Of a stretch of 14,615 nucleotides of DNA, positions 6,770 to 13,949 are shown in pieces. The notes under the pieces are model-generated. The model saw only the letters and a program-made list of their open reading frames with translations. It ran no database searches and was not told the DNA's origin. Numbering within the stretch: position 1 is the first letter of the stretch; each line of letters starts with the position of its first letter. The translations under genes were made by a program, and so were the position numbers. Source of the DNA: Treponema sp. (GTDB taxonomy: Bacteria > Spirochaetota > Spirochaetia > Treponematales > Treponemataceae); assembly GCA_003447785.1 (NCBI GenBank), contig DLYJ01000103.1, positions 1 to 14,615 of the forward strand, in the 5' to 3' direction.

Positions 6770-7606
6770 CTACTCTTCTTCAAGCTCTTCATCGATGCCG
6801 GAACGGTTACGCAGATACTGAAAATTGGAGTATCCTTTCTCGTTGCAGCGCTGGATTAAGTCGATGCCCTTTGAGCCGAGGTTGAGGCCCCGTGCTTTTT
6901 CCAGGTATTCGAGGGCAACATCTTTCTTTTTGTTTTCGTAATTTATCTGACTGTATGCGATAAAGGCAAGATACTGTTCCCCCGGATTTACGGCGCATTT
7001 AATTCCCTTCTTATAGTTTTTAAGGGCCTTGTCCTTTCCGCCCCCAAAAATTCCAGGAGCATAAAAGAGCCAGTTTCCAAGGTTTACATAGCCGGAAGAA
7101 AAGGATTTATCCTGTTCGATTGATTTTTCGTAAAAGGATTTTACCTTAAAGCCGTACAAAAATGTTGCGGTAAGAGAGCGGGTCATGTAATAAGAAGTTA
7201 CGTCACCTGTAACAAGGTACATCCAGGCACTGATTTTATTCTGGCTGCGTTTTTCAATGAGCTTTATGTTGCGTTCCATCTGCTTTTTCATCTTATCACG
7301 CAAATCCTTCTGATTCCCTTTTGAATTCAAGGCGTGCTCGTAGAACTCTGTAAAATAAATGCTCTGTAAAATGCATTCTTCCTGTTCGTAATCCAGGGCA
7401 TTTTCCTTCAGGTGAGACAAAGTTTCGTTTTTTATATGTTCGATTGAATTAAGGGCGGTTTCTTCGTCAGCGCTCTTTAATTTAATCCGTTCCGTTACAA
7501 ATTCATCAATTTTCTGTCTGGTATAATCAGAAATTACACCCGCGTCCGAGGCAAAAATAAATCCTGCAAAAAATACAAAACCCAAACCCAGCAAAAGCTT
7601 TTTCAT
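6770..7606 (-). CDS. Exported TPR-like protein
   Basis: The 278-residue protein starts with a signal peptide (MKKLLLGLGFVFFAGFIFAS, likely cleaved near residue 20). It has no lipobox Cys, so it is probably soluble in the periplasm. The mature part is almost all helical and highly charged. Residues 155-240 look like two or three tetratricopeptide-like helix pairs: VKSFYEKSIEQDKSF, then SGYVNLGNW, a GGGKDKALKNYKKGI motif, and DVALEYLEKARGLNL. Similar GGG-KA...Y-KA patterns occur in TPR proteins that act as scaffolds or transporter partners, for example the treponemal TatT type, but I cannot assign it to one. The ATG overlaps the uvrD stop codon as ATGA, so translation is coupled. Function unknown. 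Confidence 0.75.
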   Translation of the reverse strand: MKKLLLGLGFVFFAGFIFASDAGVISDYTRQKIDEFVTERIKLKSADEETALNSIEHIKNETLSHLKENALDYEQEECILQSIYFTEFYEHALNSKGNQKDLRDKMKKQMERNIKLIEKRSQNKISAWMYLVTGDVTSYYMTRSLTATFLYGFKVKSFYEKSIEQDKSFSSGYVNLGNWLFYAPGIFGGGKDKALKNYKKGIKCAVNPGEQYLAFIAYSQINYENKKKDVALEYLEKARGLNLGSKGIDLIQRCNEKGYSNFQYLRNRSGIDEELEEE

Positions 7607-9963
7607 TCTTTTACCACCATCAGTTGATTCTGCTGATATTTTGGCAGAAATTTCTTTGTCACGCCGGATTCAAATCCGACACTGACGATATACTCTCCCT
7701 CTTCTGTCAGAGTTGAATAATTGATAACCCCGTAGCCCCAGTCATCGTGGAAAACCCTTGCTCCCCTGCAGTATTTTTTACGGATGGGGTCGCTTTCCAT
7801 GTCCGGATGACTTAAGCCCAGGGAGCCGTAATCGCCTCCGTGGAAGGCCGACGAACTGAAAGAAGAAGGTTCGTGCCCGAGAATCTTTATATGGTCCCGG
7901 TCAATTTCCTTTAAGAACGGGCTGGGGCTCATGTATTCCAGGCGGCCGTACATACGGCGGCTCTGACAGCAGGTCATGTACAATTCGTTTCTGGCACGGG
8001 TAATTCCCACATAACAGAGGCGGCGCTCTTCTTCCAGATCATCTCCGCTCTTTTCCGGACGCGGGAAAATTCCGTATTCCATGCCGGTCATAACAACCCG
8101 GTTGAACTCAAGGCCCTTTGTATTGTGGAGCGTAATTAAAGTTACCCTATCATTGTCTGTATCAGTTTCCGTATCCAGGGTGCGGTCAAGTTCAATATGG
8201 TCCAAAAATTCAAGAAGACCGTCCATCGTACATTCGTACAGAACGGCACTGTTTGCAAGTTCCTGAATGTTTGCCACGCGCTGGGTTCCGGAGATTTCAT
8301 CCTGAGCCTGGTGATACTCCTTTAAGGCAGACTTTTCTGCAACCTGTTCAACAAGAACGGAAAGTTTGTCGATTATATGAGGCTCTCTCACATCTTTTGG
8401 AGCGGCCAGATTTTCTTCTTTTTTGGTTGAATTTTCATCGAGAATCTTTTGAAGTTCTTCAAACATCTCGCAGAACTTAAGCAGGCCCTCCCGCCCCTTT
8501 TTAGTCAGAAGACCTGCGTTTTCCCTTGCGCATTGCCTTGCGCAATGAATATAGTCTTGTGCGGCAGGAGTTTTACCCTCCCCGTCAGGCTGAGGATTTA
8601 CAAACTGCGAGCGGTATGCGTTTACGATTTTATCAACACTTGTTTCGCCGATACCCCGGGCAGGCTTATTTACAATACGCCGGAAAGCAATTTCGTCACG
8701 GGCGTTGGCAAGAAGGGACAGGCAGGCAAGCATGTCCTTGATTTCTTCCCGCTCATAGAATTTTAAGGAGCCTACAACCGCGTAAGGAATTTTACGGTGC
8801 AGGAATTCAGATTCAAAAGTAAGGGACTGGGCATTTGTACGGTACAAAAAAGCCCAGTCACTGTACGGAACTCCCGCTTCATGAGTCTGGAGCACCATGT
8901 CCGCGCAGAAAGCCGCTTCTTCGTCCTGGGTGGGCAAAAAGATTAAGACAGGCTTTTTTCCTGCCCCCCGTTCCGCCCGCAGTGTTTTTCCGAGACGGCC
9001 TTCGTTGTTTTTTACAACATCGTCCGCAACGGCTAAAATCTCTGCCTTTGAGCGGTAATTACTTTCGAGGCGGATTATCTGAGTATCCGGAAAACTGTCC
9101 TTAAAGGTCAGGATGTTCTGGATTTCAGCCCCGCGGAATTTATAAATTGACTGGTCATCATCACCTACAACACAAACATATGTGTCAGGGCCCGCAAGGG
9201 ATTTTAACAGATTGAACTGGGCAACGTTGGAATCCTGGTATTCATCCACCATGATAACCTTAAATCGCCTGTTGATTCTTTCCTTAACTTCCGGATGAGT
9301 TTTTAACACGAGGTAAGGAAGCAGAATCAGGTCGCCAAAATCAACGTTTCCCGTTTCGCGGAGGCGTTTCTGATAATTTTCGTACACTTCCACAAAGTCG
9401 CTGTCACTTACAATCTGGCTGATATTATTGTCACCCGGCAGAATGCAATAATCCTTGCAGAGGGAAATATAATGTGCAAACTTTGAAGCCTGGGCGCGGG
9501 TTAAAGATGGATTTGACTTTGAAACCAGAGTTACCATGTCGTCATCGTCGTAAACGGTAAAACTCGGGGTCACTCCTGCCTGTTCTGCATACATGCGCAG
9601 AAACCACGCGCCAAATGAGTGAAAGGTCCGTATCTGGCAGCTTTCGGCACGGCTGTCCAGAGCAACTGCGCGTTCATGCATCTCGTTTGCGGCCTTTTTT
9701 GTAAAAGTCACCGCCAGAATCGAATAGGGTTCAACATTGCGCTCACCGATTAAATATGCAATTTTTGTTGTGATTACGCGGGTTTTTCCGGAACCTGCCC
9801 CGGCAAGAATCAAAAGGGACTTACCCTGATGAAGGACGGCCTCTTTCTGTTCATCGTTTAAAACGCTCAGATACTCCCCGGCTCTTTCAGAAAGTCCGCT
9901 GTTTTGGGAGTATGAGGATGAATCATTTTGATATGAGGAAAAAATTTGGTCTTCGAGTTCCAA
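7603..9963 (-). CDS. UvrD/PcrA-type ATP-dependent DNA helicase
   Basis: A superfamily 1A 3'-5' helicase for nucleotide-excision repair, replication-fork maintenance or recombination control. All motifs are intact: Walker A AGAGSGKT (54-61), motif Ia TFTKKAANEM (86-95), motif II VDEYQD (239-244), motif III GDDDQSIYKFRGA (267-279), motif IV LESNYRS (299-305), motif V TLHNTKGLEF (611-620), and motif VI EEERRLCYVGITRARNEL (644-661). Residues about 734-786 look like the Tudor-like C-terminal domain of PcrA (GARVFHDDWGYGVI), which in PcrA binds RNA polymerase. The 786 residues exceed the typical PcrA/UvrD by about 50, from an N-terminal Ser-rich tail of about 30 residues and a spacer in the 450-530 region. 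The start is TTG, two bases after the stop of the inhibitor gene, with no clear Shine-Dalgarno sequence; no ATG or GTG lies before motif I. It could be named pcrA or uvrD; the sequence alone does not decide. Confidence 0.95.
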   Translation of the reverse strand: MELEDQIFSSYQNDSSSYSQNSGLSERAGEYLSVLNDEQKEAVLHQGKSLLILAGAGSGKTRVITTKIAYLIGERNVEPYSILAVTFTKKAANEMHERAVALDSRAESCQIRTFHSFGAWFLRMYAEQAGVTPSFTVYDDDDMVTLVSKSNPSLTRAQASKFAHYISLCKDYCILPGDNNISQIVSDSDFVEVYENYQKRLRETGNVDFGDLILLPYLVLKTHPEVKERINRRFKVIMVDEYQDSNVAQFNLLKSLAGPDTYVCVVGDDDQSIYKFRGAEIQNILTFKDSFPDTQIIRLESNYRSKAEILAVADDVVKNNEGRLGKTLRAERGAGKKPVLIFLPTQDEEAAFCADMVLQTHEAGVPYSDWAFLYRTNAQSLTFESEFLHRKIPYAVVGSLKFYEREEIKDMLACLSLLANARDEIAFRRIVNKPARGIGETSVDKIVNAYRSQFVNPQPDGEGKTPAAQDYIHCARQCARENAGLLTKKGREGLLKFCEMFEELQKILDENSTKKEENLAAPKDVREPHIIDKLSVLVEQVAEKSALKEYHQAQDEISGTQRVANIQELANSAVLYECTMDGLLEFLDHIELDRTLDTETDTDNDRVTLITLHNTKGLEFNRVVMTGMEYGIFPRPEKSGDDLEEERRLCYVGITRARNELYMTCCQSRRMYGRLEYMSPSPFLKEIDRDHIKILGHEPSSFSSSAFHGGDYGSLGLSHPDMESDPIRKKYCRGARVFHDDWGYGVINYSTLTEEGEYIVSVGFESGVTKKFLPKYQQNQLMVVKE

Positions 9964-9965
9964 CT

Positions 9966-10373
9966 TTATTCAGCAGAAACAAGTTCAAGAGAAGTGGAAA
10001 GATCCTGAGCCACAGTAAACCTGTAAACGCGTTTCTGTGCAGCGGTCTGATTTGCCCGGGCGTAAGTAAGGGTTGCTTCTGTTGAACCTGCCTTCTTTCC
10101 CTGGAATACAAATCTGTGCTTTCCGCCTACACCTGTCATTCCGGCAGGAGCTTCGTCCTGAGTATAGTTATCAGAAACAAGTGAAAGAACATTTGAATCT
10201 TTAACGCTGCATGACCAGGAATAACCGGTTGTAGGATTTGAATCCAGAACTACAAAGGTAACGGAAGGGTCACTAACCTGGGAAGCAACGGCTGCAGAAG
10301 ATGAACCGCATGCTGTCAGGATAAGAGCGCATACAACAGCCGCAAGACCGGCTAACATAAGAAGTTTTTTCAT
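9966..10373 (-). CDS. Chagasin-like (I42) peptidase-inhibitor lipoprotein
   Basis: The 135-residue protein begins with a lipoprotein signal (MKKLLMLAGLAAVVCALILT) and lipobox LTAC, with lipidated C22 followed by GSSS. The mature domain matches the chagasin/amoebiasin family of cysteine-protease inhibitors. It has the NPTTGYSW loop (46-53), the GVGGKHRFVF loop (81-90) and a strand TEATLTYAR (98-106). The third inhibitory loop, usually RPW, reads RAN here, so activity may be weakened or altered. The start at 10371-10373 is chosen because GGAGG lies six bases before the ATG. An upstream in-frame TTG at 10388 would place that ribosome site inside the gene. It is followed two bases later by the helicase gene. 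Its target, bacterial or host, is unknown. Confidence 0.85.
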   Translation of the reverse strand: MKKLLMLAGLAAVVCALILTACGSSSAAVASQVSDPSVTFVVLDSNPTTGYSWSCSVKDSNVLSLVSDNYTQDEAPAGMTGVGGKHRFVFQGKKAGSTEATLTYARANQTAAQKRVYRFTVAQDLSTSLELVSAE

Positions 10374-10404
10374 AAAATACCTCCACAATTTTTATATCAT
10401 TATC

Positions 10405-10433
10405 ATATAGTTCAAATGTCGGGTTTTATTAAA
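10405..10433. repeat. Degenerate direct repeat, left copy
   Basis: This 29-nt sequence matches 10639-10667 at 24 of 29 positions. It begins with the identical 13-mer ATATAGTTCAAAT and ends with ATTAAA in both copies. The two copies flank the palindromic element. This copy lies just upstream of the inhibitor gene and could contribute to its promoter region, but no convincing -35/-10 pair is present. Confidence 0.6.
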
Positions 10434-10440
10434 AAATTAC

Positions 10441-10584
10441 CTTAATATGTGCACTTCCAGGAAAGCGCGTCTGTCTTCGCATGGTTGAAGGTAATAGGAA
10501 TCCGACTGCGCTCGCTGACGCTCGCTTGCGAACCTTCAAAATGCTCCAGCAGCCGCTGGCTTTCCTTCCCGTTTCCATATTAAG
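10441..10584. repeat. Non-coding palindromic element between rimO and the inhibitor gene
   Basis: The ends form an inverted repeat of 26-nt arms, 10441-10466 and 10559-10584. CTTAATATG pairs with CATATTAAG and AGGAAAGC with GCTTTCCT, with a 9-nt mismatched bulge between. A second inverted pair lies inside, TTGAAGGT (10485-10492) with ACCTTCAA (10532-10539), and the centre has CGCTCGCT twice with a 10-nt period (10509-10516, 10519-10526). A small stem CCAGC/GCTGG sits at 10546-10559. The element is GC-richer than its flanks and has no long reading frame. It looks like a small palindromic mobile or REP/MITE-like unit, or a structured RNA. That it is mobile is not shown. Confidence 0.55.
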
Positions 10585-10638
10585 TCGTTTCTGCTAACTG
10601 AAACCCGCCATTTGTTCTATCAAAGTTTAACAGTGTTT

Positions 10639-10667
10639 ATATAGTTCAAATACCAGGCTCTATTAAA
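10639..10667. repeat. Degenerate direct repeat, right copy
   Basis: This is the partner of 10405-10433, with starts 234 bases apart. It ends three bases before the rimO stop codon in plus coordinates, so the repeat sits immediately downstream of rimO. No hairpin-plus-T-run terminator is visible here for rimO. Confidence 0.6.
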
Positions 10668-10669
10668 CA

Positions 10670-12178
10670 TTATATCAAATCAGGTGCAAATTTAAAAGAA
10701 TTTTCTGCGATTGAATTATTCAACGGGCTGTCACCGGTAAATTCACCATTTAAATCCACATCAGTTGAAGCGTCAATTTTTACGCGGACAAGGCGTCCCA
10801 CCTGAACAGCCTTTTTCTGCGTCTCATCTGAAAAATCGTAGCGGACTACAACACTTCCGTCAACTTCAGGCGCCTGGAACCATGCCCGGGCAATTGCAAG
10901 TCCTTCGTCAGGATTATCCTGACCCTTATCAAGAACTTCTTCGATTAAAACATCCAGTTCCCGGCCGCAGTATGAAGCAAGCTTTTCTTTTGTAATTTCA
11001 GCCTGGATTTTTACAAGTTCCTTTGCACGAGCTTCGGCAGTCCTGTGGGGAACCTGATTCTTAAAATCATAGGCCGGTGTGTCATCTTCCTTTGAATAAG
11101 AAAAACAGCCGCTCCAGTTTGGTTTAATGTCGGACAAAAAGGCCTTTGTGCTTTCAAAAGAAGAAGCCTTTTCTCCCGGAAAGCCCGTCATAAGCGTTGT
11201 GCGGATTACAGCATCAGGCAGTTCAGTTCGAATTGTGCTGATTAAATCCTTATACATCGCTGTACTACCCACACGGTTCATGGCCTTTATAATCTGGTCA
11301 TCTCCGTTCTGGAAAGGAATGTCAAAATAATGCAGAAAGCGGCTGTCGGCCTTGATTACAGGTAAAATGTCCCTGTTAAAGTGATCCGGATGAATATACA
11401 AAAGGCGTACGGCAAAAGTTCCCGGAAGTGCAGAAATCATTTTTATAAGACGGCAAAGCCCTGATTCTGTGTTTGAAGTGAGAGTTCCGCCTGAAACTTC
11501 AGTGCCCGGAGTTCCGTTGGGAAGGCGTGTGCGGCCGTCACCAAAACAGTTGTCTTCAGCCCCGGTTCCGTAAGCAGCCAGATCCTGACCAATGAGATTG
11601 ATTTCGTAAATTCCTTTGGAAACAAGTTCCTTAATTTCCGTAACAATTTCATCTGCAGGGCGGCTTCTTAAATTACCTCGGATAAGGGGAATCGCGCAGA
11701 AGGAACAGCGGTTATTGCAGCCTTCCGTAATTTTAACAAAGGCGCTTCCCGGAAAGTTTAAGAGGAGTTTTCTGTCACCGCAGCACACACCTTTCTGTTC
11801 CGGAACAAGGACAGGACGCTCGTCATTCATCAGCGGATCGAGAATTTTATAGATTTCGTCCAGTTTGCCGTTTCCAAAAAAACCGTCGGCTTCGGTAAGA
11901 CTGTCATGCAGTTCATTTGCATAGCGCTCTGCAAGACAACCTGCCAAAAGAATTTTTGCCTTTGGATACATTCTTCGGGCGGACATAACGGCATCCAGAC
12001 TTTCGGTTTTTGCGGATTCAATAAAACCGCATGAGTTTACAATAATCAAGTCAGCCTGGCTGGCATCAAAGGTTTGAATCCAGTTCTTTTTCTTGAGTAA
12101 AGAAATTATCAGTTCACCGTCAACCTGGTTTTTGGCACAACCATGCTGATCGATAAAAAAAAATTTAGTCGAGTTCAT
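10670..12178 (-). CDS. rimO: Ribosomal protein S12 methylthiotransferase
   Basis: A radical-SAM methylthiotransferase that adds a methylthio group to an aspartate of ribosomal protein S12. The N-terminal domain carries the cluster cysteines C14 (GCAKN), C50 (NSCGF) and C81 (AGCLAERY). The radical-SAM cluster is C154, C158 and C161 in CNNRCSFCAIPLIRG. The C-terminal TRAM domain begins near residue 405, and GQDNPDEGLAIARAWFQAPE there matches the RimO signature (MiaB differs). The 502 residues exceed the usual 430-450. An extra Gly/Thr/Asn-rich loop lies at about 205-239, after NLIGQDLAAYG, and the C-terminus extends about 20 residues. The ATG overlaps the rodZ 3' end by 14 bases, so translation is probably coupled. 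Confidence 0.93.
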   Translation of the reverse strand: MNSTKFFFIDQHGCAKNQVDGELIISLLKKKNWIQTFDASQADLIIVNSCGFIESAKTESLDAVMSARRMYPKAKILLAGCLAERYANELHDSLTEADGFFGNGKLDEIYKILDPLMNDERPVLVPEQKGVCCGDRKLLLNFPGSAFVKITEGCNNRCSFCAIPLIRGNLRSRPADEIVTEIKELVSKGIYEINLIGQDLAAYGTGAEDNCFGDGRTRLPNGTPGTEVSGGTLTSNTESGLCRLIKMISALPGTFAVRLLYIHPDHFNRDILPVIKADSRFLHYFDIPFQNGDDQIIKAMNRVGSTAMYKDLISTIRTELPDAVIRTTLMTGFPGEKASSFESTKAFLSDIKPNWSGCFSYSKEDDTPAYDFKNQVPHRTAEARAKELVKIQAEITKEKLASYCGRELDVLIEEVLDKGQDNPDEGLAIARAWFQAPEVDGSVVVRYDFSDETQKKAVQVGRLVRVKIDASTDVDLNGEFTGDSPLNNSIAENSFKFAPDLI

Positions 12179-13253
12179 TTATTACAAGCTTGTATTTACC
12201 GTCTGTGTCTTTAATCCAGCGGATGTCTTCTACAACAACCTGACCGGCTTTTGTAACGCCCAGGTCATATGAGTGAGAATTTGCGATTACCTGAAGTTTT
12301 ACGGTATTTCCGTTTGAAATCCAAAGGCGTACGCCGTTTGAAGCGGTCATCGTTACGATATCACCGTTTGTAAAGTAATCTTCAGTTGTTTCCTTGCGGT
12401 CCGGCCTGTAACGGAATACACAGCCTGCGCGGAAACTTGCGTTGATTGTAAACGGATAAGCACGGGTATCTTCAAGAATAACCGTGCGGTTCTGGTTCTG
12501 AGGTAAGTCTTCAGCGTTTGGAATTTCTGAAGTCTTTGTTTCGCCGATTGCAACGGCAGTTTCGTTTTTAACGAGGATGCGTGCTTCGGCTCCCCGTTCA
12601 ATTACTTCATTTGAAACATCAGAAACATAAACAATGAGTTCCGGAGTTGAATTTCCATCAACGTCAATTTCAACTTCTTCGCTCAGTTCGATGTATTGAA
12701 CTCCGGCAGGAGTTTCAAGGCCGAATTTGCCCTGTGTGTTTGAAACTGTAAGAATCAGATCCCCTGACGGTGTTCCCAGGACAATCTGGTCGCCCTTGTA
12801 AAAACGTGCCTGAAGCGGTTTTTCTGAAAGTTCATATCGTTTTGAAGTTGAACTTTTTGCCAGGGCAAGTTCATTTTCTGAATTTTCGTTTGATTTTTTA
12901 ACAAGTGTGATTCCAATTATTACGCCGACAGTTACCAGCACTGCGACAATTCCCAAAATGAGCGGAATTACATACTTTGGTTTTTCGTGAACAATGAGTC
13001 CTTCCGGAACCGGTGACTCCTGAACAACTTTTGCGCGGTACAGCTGCATGATGCGGTTTGTGTCTGCGCCGAGATATTCTGAGTAATTTTTTAAAAAGCC
13101 TACGAGATATGGTTCTCCGGAAAATGCCGAAGCATCTTCTTCTTCCAGGGCTTTAAGATAATTCTGTGCGATTGCAGTATCACGACTGATTGTACTGAAA
13201 TCAAGATTTTTTTCTTCTCTTTTATTTTTTAAAATCTCACCGTAGCTATCCAT
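12165..13253 (-). CDS. rodZ: RodZ-like cytoskeletal adaptor
   Basis: RodZ links MreB filaments to the cell envelope and sets rod or helix shape. The 362-residue protein has the family layout. An N-terminal helix-turn-helix of the HTH_25 type covers about 1-75 (YGEILKNKREEKNLDFSTIS, then EEDASAFSGEPYLVGFLKNY). A basic juxtamembrane stretch precedes one membrane helix (about 94-118). A periplasmic beta-rich region follows, and the last 75 residues resemble the RodZ C-terminal (DUF4115) domain, with NGDIVTMTASNGVRLWISNG. There is no internal signal peptide. The ATG is three bases after the lolA stop codon, with GGAG nine bases upstream. The unusual part is a middle beta region (about 135-265) longer than in enterobacterial RodZ. 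Confidence 0.85.
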   Translation of the reverse strand: MDSYGEILKNKREEKNLDFSTISRDTAIAQNYLKALEEEDASAFSGEPYLVGFLKNYSEYLGADTNRIMQLYRAKVVQESPVPEGLIVHEKPKYVIPLILGIVAVLVTVGVIIGITLVKKSNENSENELALAKSSTSKRYELSEKPLQARFYKGDQIVLGTPSGDLILTVSNTQGKFGLETPAGVQYIELSEEVEIDVDGNSTPELIVYVSDVSNEVIERGAEARILVKNETAVAIGETKTSEIPNAEDLPQNQNRTVILEDTRAYPFTINASFRAGCVFRYRPDRKETTEDYFTNGDIVTMTASNGVRLWISNGNTVKLQVIANSHSYDLGVTKAGQVVVEDIRWIKDTDGKYKLVINELD

Positions 13254-13256
13254 AAA

Positions 13257-13931
13257 TTATTGCTCCGAGAATAGAAAATTATTGTAGTTATTTGCAGAAG
13301 AAGGCGGATCATAAATAAATCTCTGGTCCGAGATTCCCTGATTGATTACATAGTTGGAAAAGTCGAACTGAAATGATTCTCCCTGGGGAGTTACAGCCAG
13401 AATCCGACGGATAAGTTTTGTTTCAGGCACAATGCTCAGATTGATGTAGCGGAAAGCTTCGCTTGTGTTGCGGCGGCTCAGGACGAGTTTTACAACCTTT
13501 TCGTCGCTGCCCTCTTCAAGAGGAACAGGGTCCTGTCCGGTCTCGTATGCAACCGAGTAATAACGGCTCATGAGGGAAAGTCCCTGAGGAGTAGCCATGT
13601 TTGCGCCGTTGTTTCCGCTTGATTCAACTGACTGGTTGAGGATTGCGGCGTTTCCCGGCAGATAGATTGTAAGGGTATCACCGTTAAAACAGATAACCTG
13701 TTCTTCCGGGCGTGTAAAGTCAATGCGGAGAAGGTCCGGCCGCTTAAAGGAAACCTTTCCTTCCATTGCGTTTTTTGCGGCTTTAATTTCTACACTTGCT
13801 TCGTAGTCATTTATTTTGCCGTATTCGGCGGATACAGTCTGAAAGAATGCGGCTGCTGTTAAAATTCCCTGGCTGAATGCTGTTGCTGCAAGCGAAAGCA
13901 AAAGGGCTGTTAAAAACAAATTCTTTTTCAT
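13257..13931 (-). CDS. lolA: LolA-like outer-membrane lipoprotein carrier
   Basis: LolA carries lipoproteins across the periplasm. The 224-residue protein has a signal peptide (MKKNLFLTALLLSLAATAFS), then the LolA fold: an N-terminal helix AAAFFQTVSAEYGKINDYEA, the strand-rich RPDLLRIDFTRPEEQVICFNG, a loop and later strands ending in QFDFSNYVINQGISDQRFIYDPP. The motif R-x-DF-x-P-E-E-x-x-x-x-x-x-G-D-x-L-x-x-Y is typical. The ATG is supported by GAGG about five bases upstream. It sits 18 bases after ftsH and three before rodZ. No partner LolB-type gene is in the window, as is usual outside the gamma- and beta-proteobacteria. Confidence 0.88.
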   Translation of the reverse strand: MKKNLFLTALLLSLAATAFSQGILTAAAFFQTVSAEYGKINDYEASVEIKAAKNAMEGKVSFKRPDLLRIDFTRPEEQVICFNGDTLTIYLPGNAAILNQSVESSGNNGANMATPQGLSLMSRYYSVAYETGQDPVPLEEGSDEKVVKLVLSRRNTSEAFRYINLSIVPETKLIRRILAVTPQGESFQFDFSNYVINQGISDQRFIYDPPSSANNYNNFLFSEQ

Positions 13932-13949
13932 ATTCCCTCAATTTTAGAA

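Noticed and set aside
8253..9104. Several overlapping plus-strand frames inside the helicase gene
   Set aside because: All are antisense to conserved helicase sequence and their translations are low in recognisable structure.
10374..10388. Upstream TTG start for the inhibitor lipoprotein
   Set aside because: It would put the strong GGAGG ribosome site inside the gene and add residues before a good lipoprotein signal peptide.
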